This document shows positions 14,838-23,497 of a stretch of 33,631 nucleotides of DNA, piece by piece. Under the pieces are notes generated by a model. The model saw only the letters and a list, made by a program, of their open reading frames with translations. It did not search any database and was not told the DNA's origin. The translations under genes were made by a program, and so were the position numbers. This DNA comes from Neobacillus cucumis (GTDB taxonomy: Bacteria; Bacillota; Bacilli; Bacillales; Cytobacillaceae): contig NZ_PGVE01000079.1 in assembly GCF_002860255.1 (NCBI RefSeq), positions 1 through 33,631 of the forward strand. Reading direction: 5' to 3'. Numbering within the stretch: position 1 is the first letter of the stretch; each line of letters begins with the position of its first letter.

Positions 14838-15962
14838 TTAGAGTATTTTATTTATCTTGTTTTTACGTTTGCTAAAGTCAATTTCTTGATAATAACTATT
14901 TTTCACTAAAATATTAGGCCCTAAACACCCAGCAGCTGGGCAATGGCAGCTTAATTCTTTTGCCAGTGTTGAAGAACTCCATGTTTCATATGCAGTCAAT
15001 AAATTAGTCGTTTGAATATTTCCCAGCGGTGGTGTATCACCAAAATCAGTTACGATGATATCACCATTAAATATATTCACATTTAAACGCGAACGTCCAT
15101 CAGGATCGTTTCTTACTGTTACGTTTTTACTTTCATATAGTCTTTTTAAGAGGTTTAAATCCTCCTGTTTGCTGCTGCATGCATAAAATGGCAGTGTTCC
15201 AAAGAGCATCCAGACATTTTCATCGCGAATATCCAATAAATGATGAATGGCTTCTCTTAGCTCACTAAGTGAAAGTGTTTCTAGATTACTTGCGAAATCA
15301 CTCGGGTACATAGGGTGGATCTCATGCCGTTGACATAACATTTCATCAACAATTTGACGGTGAATTTTTTCTAAATGCGGCAGTGTCCGTTTGTTTAACA
15401 TAGTTTCGGCAGAAACCATAATTCCAGCCTTCACAAGCTCACGGCTGTTTTCTATCATTCTCGTAAAGTAGGCTTCTCGCTGTTTCATATCAGGCTGTTT
15501 TTCCATTCGAGCAAAACCGCCTTGGACGAAATCATCCACTGTCCCCCAGTTATGTGATATATGTAAGACATCTAGATAAGGGGCAATTAACTCATACCGG
15601 CCTAAATCAAGGGTCAAATTAGAATTAATTTGAGTGCGCACACCCCGCTCATGGGCGTACTTTAATATTGGTCCTACATAATTCTTTACAGAGGATAAGG
15701 AAAGCATCGGTTCTCCGCCTGTAATACTTAAAGAACGTAAGGAAGGAATTTCGTCTAACCTTCTTATTAACAGTTCAAGCGGAAGAGCTTCCGGGTCCTT
15801 TGTCTGTAATGTATAACCAACTGCACAGTGTTCACAACGCATATTACAAAGCGTTGTTGTTGTGAATTCAATATTTGAAAGCAGTGGTTTTCCATATTCC
15901 TCAATGTCTAAATAAGCTTCCCATGGATCATATTGGGGGGTTATTTTTTTTTTAATTAGCAT
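14838..15962 (-). CDS. yfkAB: Radical SAM/CxCxxxxC protein YfkAB
   Basis: The product has 374 residues. The radical SAM cluster motif CNMRCEHC (CxxxCxxC, about 39-46) binds the catalytic 4Fe-4S cluster. SITGGEPMLS near 78-87 is the SAM-binding GGE region. The C-terminal CHCPAAGCLGP near 341-351 is the CxCxxxxC motif that defines the YfkAB group in Bacillus, probably holding a second cluster. The substrate is unknown. No peptide gene or partner enzyme is adjacent; an FNT-family channel is divergent. The ATG follows AAGGAG by 5 nt. The gene is full length, not split into yfkA and yfkB. Confidence 0.87.
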   Translation of the reverse strand: MLIKKKITPQYDPWEAYLDIEEYGKPLLSNIEFTTTTLCNMRCEHCAVGYTLQTKDPEALPLELLIRRLDEIPSLRSLSITGGEPMLSLSSVKNYVGPILKYAHERGVRTQINSNLTLDLGRYELIAPYLDVLHISHNWGTVDDFVQGGFARMEKQPDMKQREAYFTRMIENSRELVKAGIMVSAETMLNKRTLPHLEKIHRQIVDEMLCQRHEIHPMYPSDFASNLETLSLSELREAIHHLLDIRDENVWMLFGTLPFYACSSKQEDLNLLKRLYESKNVTVRNDPDGRSRLNVNIFNGDIIVTDFGDTPPLGNIQTTNLLTAYETWSSSTLAKELSCHCPAAGCLGPNILVKNSYYQEIDFSKRKNKINKIL

Positions 15963-16160
15963 ATGAACTCCTTAAAAATCAGTCTTTAAAACTTATATAT
16001 TATAGCTGATTTTGGGACAAATGGGTTGTATAAACTGTTACAAAAGTTTATGTTGATGAAAATGTGTATATTCAAGGAATATTGTCCAAAAATATACATA
16101 TCTCGACTTCTTTCGTTTACAATATACAGATAATAAAAACGTTGGAATGGTGGTAATCTT

Positions 16161-16964
16161 ATGGAAATGCAACCTTTACATGAGGCGGAAAAACTCGCTC
16201 TAAAAAAGATGAGAATTTTTCGCCAAAGTATTTTACGCTATCTGCTGAGGGCCATGCTTGCCAGTATGTTTATCGGCTTTGGAGTAATTGTTGCCTTTAA
16301 AACAGGGAATTTTTTCTATTTAAAAGATTCCCCTTTTGCCTATCCTATGGCCGCACTTACCTTTGGAGCAGCGATCATTTTGATTGCATATGGCGGCGGT
16401 GACTTGTTTACAGGAAATACATTCTATTACACATATGCCGCAATCCGTAAGAAAATGGCATGGGTGGATGTTATCAAACTATGGATTTGCAGTTATATCG
16501 GAAATATTTTAGGAGCAGTCGTCTTCGCCTTTATAATCTTTACTACTGGACTCTATTCGGAATCATCTGTAAACGGCTTTTTGCTTCATGTCGTTGAAGT
16601 AAAGATGCAAGTTCCAACCACTCAATTATTTTTCCGGGCTATTCTTTGTAACTGGCTTGTTTGTATGGCCTTTTTCCTTCCAATGGGGTTAAAAGGTGAT
16701 GGGCCTAAAATGTTTGCAATGATGTTATTTGTCTTTTGTTTCTTTATTTCCGGATATGAACATAGTATTGCGAATATGTGTACATTTGCTATTGCCCTAG
16801 TATTGAATCATCCTGGGACGATTTCGTGGGCTGGAGTGGTCCATAACTTAGTTCCCGTAACAATTGGAAATTTAATTGGCGGAGCTGTTTTTATGGCAAT
16901 GATGTATTATTATGCTAATAAGCCATTCTTAGATGAGTATGATAAGGAACAAGAGAAACATTAA
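16161..16964 (+). CDS. Formate/nitrite transporter (FNT) family channel
   Basis: The product has 267 residues with six membrane segments, the pentameric aquaporin-like FNT fold. Family signatures are GGGDLFTGNTFYY near 75-87, RAILCNWLVCMAFFLP near 159-174 and ISGYEHSIANM near 197-207. The last contains the conserved His that gates anion passage. It would carry formate, nitrite or a similar small anion; B. subtilis YwcJ is a close type. No nitrite reductase or formate enzyme gene is adjacent, so the substrate is open. GGTGG precedes the ATG. It converges with recQ across a shared terminator. Confidence 0.85.
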   Translation: MEMQPLHEAEKLALKKMRIFRQSILRYLLRAMLASMFIGFGVIVAFKTGNFFYLKDSPFAYPMAALTFGAAIILIAYGGGDLFTGNTFYYTYAAIRKKMAWVDVIKLWICSYIGNILGAVVFAFIIFTTGLYSESSVNGFLLHVVEVKMQVPTTQLFFRAILCNWLVCMAFFLPMGLKGDGPKMFAMMLFVFCFFISGYEHSIANMCTFAIALVLNHPGTISWAGVVHNLVPVTIGNLIGGAVFMAMMYYYANKPFLDEYDKEQEKH

Positions 16965-17044
16965 TTCCTATCTACCTATCGACAATTTTCCCGGGAAATA
17001 CCAACAAAATCTACTGGTTATCGACAACATTTATGAATATTATA

Positions 17045-17079
17045 GGCTGGCAAGCAAGAGAGTTTTTGCTTTGCCAGCC
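17045..17079. terminator. Bidirectional terminator between FNT channel and recQ
   Basis: GGCTGGCAA-GCAA pairs with TTGC-TTTGCCAGCC through a 13-bp stem with one bulge, followed by TTTATT. Confidence 0.8.
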
Positions 17080-17086
17080 TTTATTA

Positions 17087-19216
17087 CTAATTATCTTTAC
17101 TAAAAAAATAAAGATAGGCTTTAATCATGAAATAACTTACCTCATCAGGAAGCAGTTCCTTCATCGGTTTTAAACGGCTCCTCCCTGCTTCGGTTACAGC
17201 CTGTTCAAGTAATGGCAGGTATTCAGCCGGAATAAGTTCGGCAAAGTTAACCTCCATCCCCTGTTGTGCACATTGAATCATATGCTCCTCTACTGTTTGG
17301 AGAGATAACTCCCGTTTTTTTGCGATCTCATTTAGTGAAAGATTCTCTTTGTACAGTGAATAAGTCTCTAAATGTGAGTCACGAACTGCCTTTTTGGCTG
17401 TCTTTTTCGATGCATTAGCTGCTGGTATCACTTCACTTTGATATTCTGGATGTTCCTCGAGATAAGTCCGAATAGCTTGAATAAATTCTAAACCATATTT
17501 TTGAAGCTTATGTTCTCCTACCCCACTCACCTGTAGAAATTCATCATTTGTTTTCGGCTGTTTGGCACACATATCTTTTAAGGATGCATCTGAAAAAATC
17601 ACAAATGGCGGCACCTGCTCCGCTTCAGCAATGCTCTTCCGAACTTCTCTTAAGCTTTCAAACAATGGGTCATTTTTCGACACTTGTTTGACCTGCACAG
17701 CTTCTCTTCGGTATACCTGCTGCTTGCCTAAGAGAACATCTTTTCCTTTCGGAGCAACAAAGATCGTTGGAAATTGTCCCTGTTCGATTGCGATTAATTC
17801 CTGTGAGATTAAGAATTCAATAAATTCTCCTACTTCTTTTGCACCTTGATTTTTCATGATTCCATAAGTAGTCAGCTGATCAAAGCCTAACTCTGTAACC
17901 TTTTTATTCTTTGAACCTGTCAGTACTTGCGCGGTTAGATTTTTTCCAAACCTCTGCCCCATTCGAATGACACAGGACATCACCATTTGTGCCTCTTTCG
18001 TTACATCGATTCGTGTTCTTGAATCTAGGCAGTTTCCGCATCTCCCACAACTCTCGGTTTCTGTTTCGCCAAAATATTTTAAAATAAATTCTTGCAGACA
18101 GTTTTCGGTATGGCAATAATCCGCCATAAGCTGTAGCTTCTCAAGCTCCTGGGTCATCCTGCTTCGGTCACTTGATTGATCGATGAGGAACCGCTGCACT
18201 TGGACATCCTGCGATGAATAAAGCAAAATACATTCACTATCTAAGCCATCCCGGCCAGCACGGCCTGCTTCTTGATAGTAGCTTTCCATATTTTTCGGCA
18301 TTTGAAAATGAACCACAAAACGGATATTTGATTTATCAATCCCCATTCCAAACGCAGAGGTGGCGACCATCACAGACGCTTTATCTTCTAAAAATCGTTC
18401 CTGTTCTCTCGCACGGTCAGCATCCCCCATCCCGGCATGATACCGTGCCACATTGATTTGTTCCTTACGGAGTCTTTCATAAAGCTGATCAACATTTTTT
18501 CTAGTAGCGGCATAAATAATCCCTGCTTCTCTCTGATTCTTCTTAAGATAATCAAGGAGAAACTTTAAACGGTCCTGTCCTTTAATAACTGAAAATGATA
18601 AGTTTACCCGTTCAAATCCTGTAATGATACTATTCGCCTGATCGATTTGAAGGGAATGACAAATATCCTCACGAACTCTTGGCGTCGCGGTGGCAGTCAG
18701 GGCGAGTACCAATGGTTTTTGCGGAAGGTTGTTGGCCATCTGTTGGATATGACGATAGCTTGGACGGAAATCATGTCCCCATTGTGAAATACAGTGTGCC
18801 TCATCCACCGCCACTAAAGGTATATCCATCTGTCTTAGGTCCTCAATAAAATCATAGGATTCTAGTCTTTCAGGTGCTATGTACAATAGCTTGTATTTCC
18901 CTGATTTTGCTTCGTTGATTTTTCTAGTTGCTTCTGAAAAACTCAACGAACTATTAATAAATGCAGCTGGAATTCCTACTTGATTGAGGGTATCTACTTG
19001 ATCCTTCATTAAGGAGATTAATGGGGAAATAACGATCGTGGTACCAGGAAGGACGAGGGCCGGGATTTGATAACAAATGGATTTACCGCCGCCCGTCGGC
19101 ATGACACAGATGGTATTTTCACCTGATAATACAGATCGGATTGCTTGTTCCTGCCCGTTTCGGAAGGAGCTGTAACCAAAATGGGTTTTTAGTAGAGAAA
19201 GTGCTTGTTCAAACAA
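17087..19216 (-). CDS. recQ: ATP-dependent DNA helicase RecQ, long form
   Basis: The product has 709 residues. The helicase core has Walker A TGGGKS (41-46), the DEAH box (138-141, VDEAHCISQWGHDFR) and motif VI QEAGRAGRDG. The RecQ C-terminal zinc region has cysteines in CHTENCLQEF and CGRCGNC. An HRDC domain (DMCAKQPKTNDEFLQVSGVGEHKLQKYG) lies near 520-600, and a C-terminal helical, HTH_40-like tail (SLYKENLSLNEIAKKRELSLQTVEEHM) ends the protein. It unwinds DNA 3' to 5' in repair and replication restart. It is longer than the 591-residue B. subtilis RecQ because of the tail, as in Bacillus cereus-type proteins. The start is TTG, 8 nt after AAGGAG. TATAAT (minus, 19261-19266) may be its -10. 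Confidence 0.92.
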   Translation of the reverse strand: MFEQALSLLKTHFGYSSFRNGQEQAIRSVLSGENTICVMPTGGGKSICYQIPALVLPGTTIVISPLISLMKDQVDTLNQVGIPAAFINSSLSFSEATRKINEAKSGKYKLLYIAPERLESYDFIEDLRQMDIPLVAVDEAHCISQWGHDFRPSYRHIQQMANNLPQKPLVLALTATATPRVREDICHSLQIDQANSIITGFERVNLSFSVIKGQDRLKFLLDYLKKNQREAGIIYAATRKNVDQLYERLRKEQINVARYHAGMGDADRAREQERFLEDKASVMVATSAFGMGIDKSNIRFVVHFQMPKNMESYYQEAGRAGRDGLDSECILLYSSQDVQVQRFLIDQSSDRSRMTQELEKLQLMADYCHTENCLQEFILKYFGETETESCGRCGNCLDSRTRIDVTKEAQMVMSCVIRMGQRFGKNLTAQVLTGSKNKKVTELGFDQLTTYGIMKNQGAKEVGEFIEFLISQELIAIEQGQFPTIFVAPKGKDVLLGKQQVYRREAVQVKQVSKNDPLFESLREVRKSIAEAEQVPPFVIFSDASLKDMCAKQPKTNDEFLQVSGVGEHKLQKYGLEFIQAIRTYLEEHPEYQSEVIPAANASKKTAKKAVRDSHLETYSLYKENLSLNEIAKKRELSLQTVEEHMIQCAQQGMEVNFAELIPAEYLPLLEQAVTEAGRSRLKPMKELLPDEVSYFMIKAYLYFFSKDN

Positions 19217-19324
19217 ACTGTTATCTCCTTTCTAGTATTTCAAATTTTGTGACTGACTATATTATACTGCTTTGAAGGAAATACCGCTTTATTAATTTAA
19301 TAAACCGAAAGATAAACCATTTTG

Positions 19325-19455
19325 CGAGAGTAATATCATCTTATCCGAGAGTATTCTCTTCTATGCGAGAGTAAAATCAGCACATCCGAGAGTATTCTCT
19401 TCTATGCGAGAGTAAAATCAGCTCATCCGAGAGTAATTCCTGCTCATCCGAGAGT
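19325..19455. repeat. Seven CGAGAGT direct repeats phased at 20-21 bp
   Basis: CGAGAGT starts at 19325, 19346, 19366, 19387, 19407, 19428 and 19449, so the steps are 21, 20, 21, 20, 21 and 21 bp. Most copies read TCCGAGAGTA or TGCGAGAGTA. A 41-bp two-repeat unit at 19345-19385 recurs at 19386-19426 with one mismatch, showing recent duplication. The array fills the gap between recQ and the acyl-CoA operon terminator. The repeats are too short and too close for CRISPR. Confidence 0.9.
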
Positions 19456-19471
19456 ATGCTTATCTATAGCC

Positions 19472-19515
19472 ATAAAAGTAAGGCTGTCGATATTAACCGA
19501 CAGCCTTACTTTTAT
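19472..19515 (-). terminator. Terminator of the acyl-CoA degradation operon
   Basis: ATAAAAGTAAGGCTGTCG and its exact complement form an 18-bp stem around an 8-nt loop. It overlaps the CoA-transferase stop codon. Confidence 0.88.
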
Positions 19516-20606
19516 ATCCATATACTATTTAAAATCTCCGCTTGGTGCTCACCTTTTTTAGGAGGAGGTGCAATCAATGGGAGTTTCAAGTCGCTGTGCA
19601 TCTTAACCTGATAATCTCCCCAGGACGATGCAAAGATCAGTTCTTTTTCTTTAAAATAAGAATTCTCACTTAACTCCCCGACCTCTAAAACAGGTGCCAT
19701 ACAGCAATCCACAGTCTGGGAAAACTCAATCCATTCATAGAAGGTCTTACTTTTAAAAAGGTCCGTGACCGCCAGGAAGAGACTATTAGAGATATCTGTT
19801 TTGGAAAAGTGAGCATCTAACCATTCTTCACGACCGTGGGCTAAGCAAAAATTCTTCCAAAACTTTGGTTCCAAAGCCCCTAAACTCATAAAACGCTGAT
19901 CTTTCGTTTCATAAATGGCATACGAAATAATACTTCCGTTTAAAACATTAATACCTGCTCCTTCCCCTGTTTCTTTTTCAATCAATACGTGATTTCCAAG
20001 CAGGGATACGAGCTGGTCAGTAATCGAAATCGAATGATAACTTCCTTGGCCGGTCATTAGTTTTTGGACGAGACCGGCCAAAATCCGTTCATTGGCAGCA
20101 AATCCGCCAAAATAATCTGCAAGCGTAATGGACGGATGAATAGGTCTGCCTTGTTGATCTTTGAGCTGAGCGAGGACTCCACTTAGAGCCATATAATTAA
20201 TGTCATGGTTTCCAATTTTACTTAACGGCCCCGTTTGACCGTAGCCAGAGATAGAGCAATAAATAATATCTGGCTTTACCAGTTTGACCGTTTCATACCC
20301 TAAGCCGAGTTTCTCCATGACTCCAGGTCTAAAACTTTCTATCAAAACATCGGCATGGGCAATAAGGTTGACTGCTGTTTCCACGTCCTCTTTCTCTTTC
20401 AAGTTCAGAGTAATACTCCTTTTTTGTCTATTATTAGCGAGAAAGACAAGACCGGTATCTCCTTTTAATACCCCTGTATTTCTGGCTGGGTCTCCTTCGG
20501 GCGCCTCTACCTTAATGATTTCCGCCCCTAATTCCGCTAGTCTCAGTGTCGCAAATGGTCCTGGAAGATAGTTTGTAAAATCGATAACCTTTATTCCTTT
20601 TAACAT
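19512..20606 (-). CDS. Class III CoA-transferase (CaiB/BaiF family)
   Basis: The product has 364 residues from ATG 20606, which lies 8 nt after GAGAGGTG. Family III signatures include GIKVIDFTNYLPGPFATLRLAELGAEIIKVE at the N-terminus, LIESFRPGVMEKLGLGYE near 90-107 and YCSISGYGQTGP. HDINYMALSGVL supplies the catalytic Asp expected near 160-170. At 364 residues it is a little shorter than many family members (380-400). It would move CoA between an acyl-CoA donor and a carboxylic acid. As last gene of the operon it gives a second way, besides the ligase, to activate the substrate. The ribosome site partly overlaps the end of the ligase gene. Confidence 0.85.
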   Translation of the reverse strand: MLKGIKVIDFTNYLPGPFATLRLAELGAEIIKVEAPEGDPARNTGVLKGDTGLVFLANNRQKRSITLNLKEKEDVETAVNLIAHADVLIESFRPGVMEKLGLGYETVKLVKPDIIYCSISGYGQTGPLSKIGNHDINYMALSGVLAQLKDQQGRPIHPSITLADYFGGFAANERILAGLVQKLMTGQGSYHSISITDQLVSLLGNHVLIEKETGEGAGINVLNGSIISYAIYETKDQRFMSLGALEPKFWKNFCLAHGREEWLDAHFSKTDISNSLFLAVTDLFKSKTFYEWIEFSQTVDCCMAPVLEVGELSENSYFKEKELIFASSWGDYQVKMHSDLKLPLIAPPPKKGEHQAEILNSIWI

Positions 20607-20620
20607 TGATAAAACACCTC

Positions 20621-22192
20621 TCAATTGCTGGAATCCGGGGTAAGAAGCTCCTCTAATTGTTTTCTCAACACAAACTTTTGAATTTTACCACTTGCATTCC
20701 GTGGGAGTAACTCACAAAACACATATTGTCGAGGACGTTTATAATTGGCGAGCATATCACTATTTTTGCAATACTCATCCAACTCCTCTGCTGTTATGGC
20801 AGGATTCTTTTTAACAACGAATGCAGTTACCGTCTCCCCCCAGCGGTCATCTGGCTGACCAACGACTGCGACGTCTAGGACTCCCTTATGTCCATGTAAA
20901 ATGTCCTCTACCTCTCTCGGATAAATATTTTCACCGCCGCTAATGATCATGTCATCGACACGGTCATTGACATAAAGATATCCTTCCGCGTCCAGGTAGC
21001 CGATATCTCCAGAATGATACCAGCCTTTATACATCACCTTTTCTGTCGCATCTTCACGATTATAATAACCAATCATCATACATGGCCCCTGCACAATAAT
21101 TTCACCCGTTTCTCCTGTTGGGACCAGATCATCCGGATCAGATGGTCCATCTTCCCTGGTCCGCGCGATTCGAATATCATGACTTAGGGCCGCTTGTCCG
21201 GCAGAGCCTGCTTTTCGAAGTTGATCTTTCTCAGACAGGAAAGTAATCGCAGGTCCCATTTCCGTCATCCCGTATGCCTGAATCAGGGAAATACCCAAGC
21301 GGTCATGAAGCGCATGAACAAGGGATGGTGCCATAGGTGCAGCACCATATAACCCAAGCTTCAAACTAGAGAGGTCATATTGGCTTAAATCTTCTTGCAG
21401 GAGCATATTCCACATCGTTGGGGCGGCAAATAATTTGGTGATCTTTTCTTGTTCAAACAGTTGAAGGATGGTCTTTGAATTGAATTGATGCAGGATGACA
21501 TTACTAGCGCCGACATGTACACGTGGAATAAACGCACAATGGAGTTCTGCACAATGGAACATTGGGGCAGTGACAAGACCGACATCATTTGCTTCAAGCT
21601 TTTCGGCAGCTATACAAAGTACACTTTGATCGACCATATTTCGATGGGTATGCATAACACCTTTCGGCCTTCCAGTGGTTCCACTGGTATAGATAAATGC
21701 ATAAATGTCTGTTTCAACTACCTCTATATTAATGTCCTGTGGTGATACTTCCGTAACCTTTTCTTGAAATGATGAAGCATAATCTGGCTTGTCTGCATCG
21801 ATAAACCAGAAGGACGTTTGATTGAAGCGGCCCTCGATTGCCGTAATGACAGGCTCTAATGCCTTTTCAAAAATAACAACCTTTGGCGCAGCATCTGAAA
21901 AAATAAAGGCAACCTCTTCAGATGTTAAACGAAAGTTAATCGGATTAAATACAGCCCCAATTTTAGCGCAGGCAAACAGAGCTGTTCCTAATTCTTCAGT
22001 ATTAAACATGAAGGTGGATACTCGATCTCCTTTTTTAACCCCCTCTTTTAAAAGGGCATTAGCAAGCCTATTGACCCGTTCACACCACTCTTGATAGGTG
22101 TACCGGATATTTTTTCTTACATCGTAGATTGCCGGTTTGTTCGGGAATTTTTTCACTGTTAAATCAAAGATCTTACCAATCGTTGTACTCAT
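20621..22192 (-). CDS. Acyl-CoA synthetase (AMP-forming, long-chain fatty acid type)
   Basis: The product has 523 residues with full adenylate-forming motifs. These are the P-loop YTSGTTGRPKG (168-178), YGMTEMGPAI near 310, YHSGDIGYLDAEGYLYVNDRVDDMI near 395-420 and the C-terminal catalytic Lys in PRNASGKIQK near 500. It would convert a free carboxylic acid, ATP and CoA into acyl-CoA, the entry step for the operon. The chain specificity cannot be read. GGAGG lies 7 nt before the ATG. A 135-bp gap with a hairpin (22220-22239) separates it from the upstream thiolase gene. Confidence 0.87.
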   Translation of the reverse strand: MSTTIGKIFDLTVKKFPNKPAIYDVRKNIRYTYQEWCERVNRLANALLKEGVKKGDRVSTFMFNTEELGTALFACAKIGAVFNPINFRLTSEEVAFIFSDAAPKVVIFEKALEPVITAIEGRFNQTSFWFIDADKPDYASSFQEKVTEVSPQDINIEVVETDIYAFIYTSGTTGRPKGVMHTHRNMVDQSVLCIAAEKLEANDVGLVTAPMFHCAELHCAFIPRVHVGASNVILHQFNSKTILQLFEQEKITKLFAAPTMWNMLLQEDLSQYDLSSLKLGLYGAAPMAPSLVHALHDRLGISLIQAYGMTEMGPAITFLSEKDQLRKAGSAGQAALSHDIRIARTREDGPSDPDDLVPTGETGEIIVQGPCMMIGYYNREDATEKVMYKGWYHSGDIGYLDAEGYLYVNDRVDDMIISGGENIYPREVEDILHGHKGVLDVAVVGQPDDRWGETVTAFVVKKNPAITAEELDEYCKNSDMLANYKRPRQYVFCELLPRNASGKIQKFVLRKQLEELLTPDSSN

Positions 22193-22219
22193 TAGGCCGC
22201 CTCCAATTAATTTGAATTA

Positions 22220-22239
22220 AGGGCAGCCGGGACTGCCCT
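22220..22239 (-). terminator. Intra-operon hairpin between thiolase and ligase genes
   Basis: On the minus strand AGGGCAG and CTGCCCT pair around TCCCGG. The stem is 7 bp with no good T run, so it is more likely a processing or stability element than a full terminator. Confidence 0.45.
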
Positions 22240-22327
22240 ATAATTTTAGCCGGAATTTGGTTAATCAGCGATTTTGTAAGGTTTTCAGCGATTTTTTCGT
22301 TTTATCTTTAAATTAGGATTTTAAACG

Positions 22328-23485
22328 TTATAACAATCGTTCAATAATAGTCGCATTCGCCATTCCATGCCCTTCACACATGGTTTGTAATCCGTATCGC
22401 CCACCTGTCCGTTCAAGCTCGTGCATCATAGTAACCATTAAACGTGCACCGCTCGCGCCTAGTGGATGTCCTAAGGCTATCGCTCCCCCGTTTGGATTTA
22501 GCTTTGCTGGATCGGCACCAGTCTCTTTTAACCACGCAAGTGCTACTGGTGCAAAAGCTTCATTAACCTCAAATATATCAATATCATCAATGCAAAGACC
22601 TGATTTTTCTAAGGCCTTTTGTGTTGCTGGAATTGGCCCTGTCAGCATCAAGGTTGGATCAGATCCAACGACTACACGTGTGTGGACCCGGAAGCGCGGT
22701 TTTAAACCTAGTCCGTCGGCTTTTTCACGCGACATAAGCAGCACTGCTGCAGCACCGTCACTAATCTGACTGGAGTTCCCGGCATGAATGACTCCATCTT
22801 CTTTAAATGAAGGCCGGAGCCCGGACAAAGCTTGAAGGGAAGTCCCTTTTCTTGGACCCGAATCATCTTTTATAACGGTAGTAGTTCCGTCTGGTAATGG
22901 TACATTAATCGGAAAAATTTCCCTTGAAAAATATCCCTCTTCCTGTGCCTTTAAAGCTTTTTGATGGCTTTCCAATGCAAAGCGGTCAAGTTCATCCCGG
23001 CTAAATCCATATTTTTCAGCAATCCGCTCAGCAGAAAGCCCTTGATGGATCATTTCATACCTTGACCTCAATGCCGGGCTAAAGGGCTCTTCTGCGCCTT
23101 TATAGTTAGACCCCATAGGTACACGGGACATGCTTTCAACTCCTCCAGCAATAACCACATCCATGTCACCGGAGAGTATTGCCTGTGCTGCAAAATGTAC
23201 AGCCTGCTGACTGGATCCGCATTGACGGTCAATGGTTGTTCCTGGCACCTCAATTGGGAAACCGGCTATTAATGCAGCTACCCGTGCGATATCACCAGCT
23301 TGCTCCCCCGATTGTGTGACGCACCCTAAAATAACGTCATCAATCATTGCTGGGTCAATGCCGGCCCTGTTCATAAGCTCTTTTAAGGTTAACCCTGCCA
23401 AATCGTCCGGCCTAATATCCTTTAACACCCCATTTTTTCTTCCAACCGGTGTACGCACACCTTCGACAATAACCACTTCACGCAT
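22328..23485 (-). CDS. Acetyl-CoA acyltransferase (thiolase)
   Basis: The product has 385 residues from the second ATG (23485), 8 nt after AGGAGG; the first ATG two codons upstream is only 2 nt from it. Catalytic Cys89 lies in DRQCGSSQQAVHFAA. The GGAIALGHPLGASGARL motif near 336-352 carries the catalytic His, and CEGHGMANATIIERLL at the end carries the second Cys. It would cleave 3-ketoacyl-CoA to acetyl-CoA and a shortened acyl-CoA, the last step of beta-oxidation. With the SDR and acyl-CoA dehydrogenase it forms most of a cycle; no enoyl-CoA hydratase gene is present in the window. Confidence 0.9.
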   Translation of the reverse strand: MREVVIVEGVRTPVGRKNGVLKDIRPDDLAGLTLKELMNRAGIDPAMIDDVILGCVTQSGEQAGDIARVAALIAGFPIEVPGTTIDRQCGSSQQAVHFAAQAILSGDMDVVIAGGVESMSRVPMGSNYKGAEEPFSPALRSRYEMIHQGLSAERIAEKYGFSRDELDRFALESHQKALKAQEEGYFSREIFPINVPLPDGTTTVIKDDSGPRKGTSLQALSGLRPSFKEDGVIHAGNSSQISDGAAAVLLMSREKADGLGLKPRFRVHTRVVVGSDPTLMLTGPIPATQKALEKSGLCIDDIDIFEVNEAFAPVALAWLKETGADPAKLNPNGGAIALGHPLGASGARLMVTMMHELERTGGRYGLQTMCEGHGMANATIIERLL

Positions 23486-23497
23486 CTTCATATCCTC

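Noticed and set aside
14838..15962. YfkAB radical SAM protein as modifying enzyme for the 22-aa peptide
   Set aside because: It lies 13 kb away, belongs to a conserved family found without such peptides, and is separated by several unrelated operons.
16977..17027. Two TATCGACAA copies as Spo0A boxes
   Set aside because: They differ from the consensus at the last base and lie between two converging gene ends, where no promoter is expected.
19325..19455. CRISPR array
   Set aside because: The repeats are only about 7-10 conserved bases, the intervals are 10-14 bases and partly identical, and no cas gene is present.
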